From Halopseudomonas salegens (GTDB lineage Bacteria; Pseudomonadota; Gammaproteobacteria; Pseudomonadales; Pseudomonadaceae): 64,000 nucleotides of DNA. Under the pieces are notes generated by a model. That model saw nothing but the letters and a program-made list of their open reading frames with translations. It was not told where the DNA came from and searched no databases. Made by a program: the position numbers and the translations under genes. The stretch is from NCBI RefSeq assembly GCF_900105655.1, contig NZ_LT629787.1:3286001-3350000 (forward strand), given 5' to 3'. This document shows positions 62,759-64,000 of the stretch, one piece after another. Position 1 is the stretch's first letter. Each line of letters starts with the position of its first letter.

Positions 62759-63502
62759 ATGCTTCTCGACCCCTGGCTCTGGCTCGCCGCGTTTATCCTG
62801 CTCGCCTATACCGTCGAAGCCATCACCGGCTTCGGCAGTCTGGTCATCGCGCTGTCACTCGGCGCCCTGCTGCTGCCCATCGATTCCCTGATGCCGGTAC
62901 TGGTGCCACTGAATATCTGCATGACCGGCTACCTGACCTGGCGCCATCGCCAACATATTCACTGGCCAACCCTGCTCAGACTCATTCTGCCACTGATGCT
63001 CGCTGGCACCCTGGTGGGTTACGGGCTCCGCCCCTGGCTGGGCGACAACCTGCTCAAACTATTGTTCGGGTTGCTGGTCTTCTGGTTTGCCGCTCGGGAG
63101 CTTTGGCGCATGGCGCGCAAGCACGTAGCCACTCACCACCCCGTCTGGCTCAGCCGCAGCCTGACTTTTGGTGCCGGCCTGACCCACGGCCTGTTTGCCT
63201 CCGGTGGGCCTTTACTGGTCTATGCGCTGGCTGGCACCACGCTGGACAAAAGCCAACTACGCGCCACCCTGATCAGCGTCTGGTTCAGCCTGAATACCAG
63301 CCTGACCTTTCTTTTTCTGCTTGATGGCAGTCTGCTGCCCAGCCTGCACAAGGTGATCTGGTATCTGCCCATACTGGTGATTGGCGTCTGGGCCGGGGAA
63401 TTCCTGCATCATCGCCTCAACGAACAACGCTTTCGTCAGCTGGTGTATAGCCTGCTGGTCGTGACCGGAGCCTTGCTGATGGTCAAGGCGGCAGCATGGT
63501 AG
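62759..63502 (+). CDS. TauE/SafE-family membrane transporter
   Basis: 247 residues with about seven or eight membrane helices. AYTVEAITGFGSLVIALSLGALLLPI and GAGLTHGLFASGGPLLVYALAG are the two duplicated signature regions of the sulfite/organosulfonate exporter family. The substrate could be a sulfonate or another organic anion. The ATG follows AAGGACCACC. Confidence 0.88.
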   Translation: MLLDPWLWLAAFILLAYTVEAITGFGSLVIALSLGALLLPIDSLMPVLVPLNICMTGYLTWRHRQHIHWPTLLRLILPLMLAGTLVGYGLRPWLGDNLLKLLFGLLVFWFAARELWRMARKHVATHHPVWLSRSLTFGAGLTHGLFASGGPLLVYALAGTTLDKSQLRATLISVWFSLNTSLTFLFLLDGSLLPSLHKVIWYLPILVIGVWAGEFLHHRLNEQRFRQLVYSLLVVTGALLMVKAAAW

Positions 63503-63545
63503 GCTAGGCCGATTTACAGACACCCGGTAGAAAGGAGCTCTACGC

Positions 63546-64000
63546 ATGCCATTGCCACGAATGCTGTTATTGCTGTCAGTACTGTCAGCCTTGCTGATCG
63601 GCGGCTGCGGTCAGCGAGAGGACGCCGCCGCAGACGCGCTGGCCGAACTCACCCAGCGCAAAGTCAGCATTGATATTGATGGTTTGAAAACCGCCACCCA
63701 AAGTCGCAGCCTGGATGGGGCCTATCTGTTTGCTGCCATCGGTTTTTTCGACAGTATCAGTGATGCTGACTTGAAAGCAGCACTCAAGCACGCCGCCACC
63801 TCAAGCAACTACGGCCTCGCTGTAATGCTGGAGCGCCCCGGCAGCAACGTACAGTTCAGCAGTAGCGAACTGCAGGATAGTCTCGACCTATCCGTGCGAC
63901 GCGGCTCCCGTCTTCTTGTTTCAGCCTTGATCAGACATGGTGCCCGGCCCGGTACGGATACCCTGTTTCGCGCTGCCTACGCCGATGACTTTGAGATGAC
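63546..64000 (+). CDS. Lipoprotein with ankyrin-like repeats (partial)
   Basis: 151 codons are visible before the window ends, with no stop. Lipoprotein signal with lipobox IGGC at about 18-21. The mature chain has repeats of the ankyrin kind (SRLLVSALIRHGARPGTDTLFRAAYADDFEM). AGGAG lies eight bases before the ATG; a second ATG five codons in is also possible. It may form an envelope protein-binding surface. Confidence 0.7.
   Translation, partial: MPLPRMLLLLSVLSALLIGGCGQREDAAADALAELTQRKVSIDIDGLKTATQSRSLDGAYLFAAIGFFDSISDADLKAALKHAATSSNYGLAVMLERPGSNVQFSSSELQDSLDLSVRRGSRLLVSALIRHGARPGTDTLFRAAYADDFEM

Overview
The window looks like a chromosomal segment of a gammaproteobacterium close to Pseudomonas, probably a marine Halopseudomonas-like species. 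This is inferred from the spu-type polyamine operon with agmatine genes, the GC-rich core genes and the general gene style; no rRNA or other marker gene is present and no tRNA was recognised.

Region 1 (1-about 8150) is the distal part of a chromosomal integron. Short, mostly unrelated genes, nearly all on the + strand, are each followed by a 50-110 base imperfect palindrome. These palindromes share a middle block (TTTCCGCCGCTTCGCGGCT-like) and usually end in a GTTRRRY-like core, so they are read as attC sites. The cargo includes two toxin-antitoxin pairs (yefM-yoeB and a Phd/ParE pair), a BrnT-like remnant, an alpha/beta hydrolase, a tautomerase-fold protein, an isochorismatase-like protein, a GNAT acetyltransferase, lipoproteins and small membrane proteins. 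No integrase gene is in the window; it should lie to the left. At the right edge (8171-9777) an SDR dehydrogenase overlaps a class A beta-lactamase with the RTG-type carbenicillinase motifs.

Region 2 (10019-14504) holds an IPTL-CTERM-like exported protein, a collagen-like Gly-X-Y protein, a class V aminotransferase, a GXWXG/DUF4334 protein and a TetR regulator with an upstream perfect palindrome.

Region 3 (14568-28602) is a polyamine locus. On the minus strand lie a gamma-glutamylation and transamination set (spuA, spuB, spuC) and a putrescine/spermidine ABC importer (potFGHI type). Divergently there are a second glutamine-synthetase-like ligase and aguB-aguA (agmatine to putrescine), followed by a puuB-like oxidase on the minus strand and an alanine racemase. 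A PuuR-like regulator sits at 39060.

Region 4 (28781-37289) is an Rhs island: a frameshifted PAAR/Rhs gene with an AT-rich variable tip, an overlapping membrane protein that is probably its immunity protein, several small zinc-ribbon, membrane and lipoproteins, and an intact IS256-family element with an 8-bp target duplication.

Region 5 (37350-53603) is mostly core metabolism and transport: a GNAT-nitrilase fusion, a PuuR-like regulator, a dihydrolipoamide dehydrogenase-like enzyme, 5-oxoprolinase pxpABC, a 2-oxoglutarate/Fe oxygenase, an RND efflux pump with adaptor, a membrane thioredoxin and a persulfide dioxygenase-rhodanese fusion with a CsoR/CstR-like operator.

Region 6 (53779-56965, minus strand) is the most unusual part. 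One intact LysM-domain protein with a glycine-rich membrane C-terminus overlaps a small membrane protein by 10 bases. Downstream are three more paralogues of the small protein, each preceded by a broken copy of the large protein's C-terminal end. It looks like a polymorphic toxin/immunity array with displaced tips.

Region 7 (57235-64000) holds an AraC regulator, a repeat with long inverted arms, a flavin monooxygenase / BASS transporter / epimerase / SDR operon of unknown substrate, a TauE/SafE transporter and the start of an ankyrin-like lipoprotein cut by the window end.
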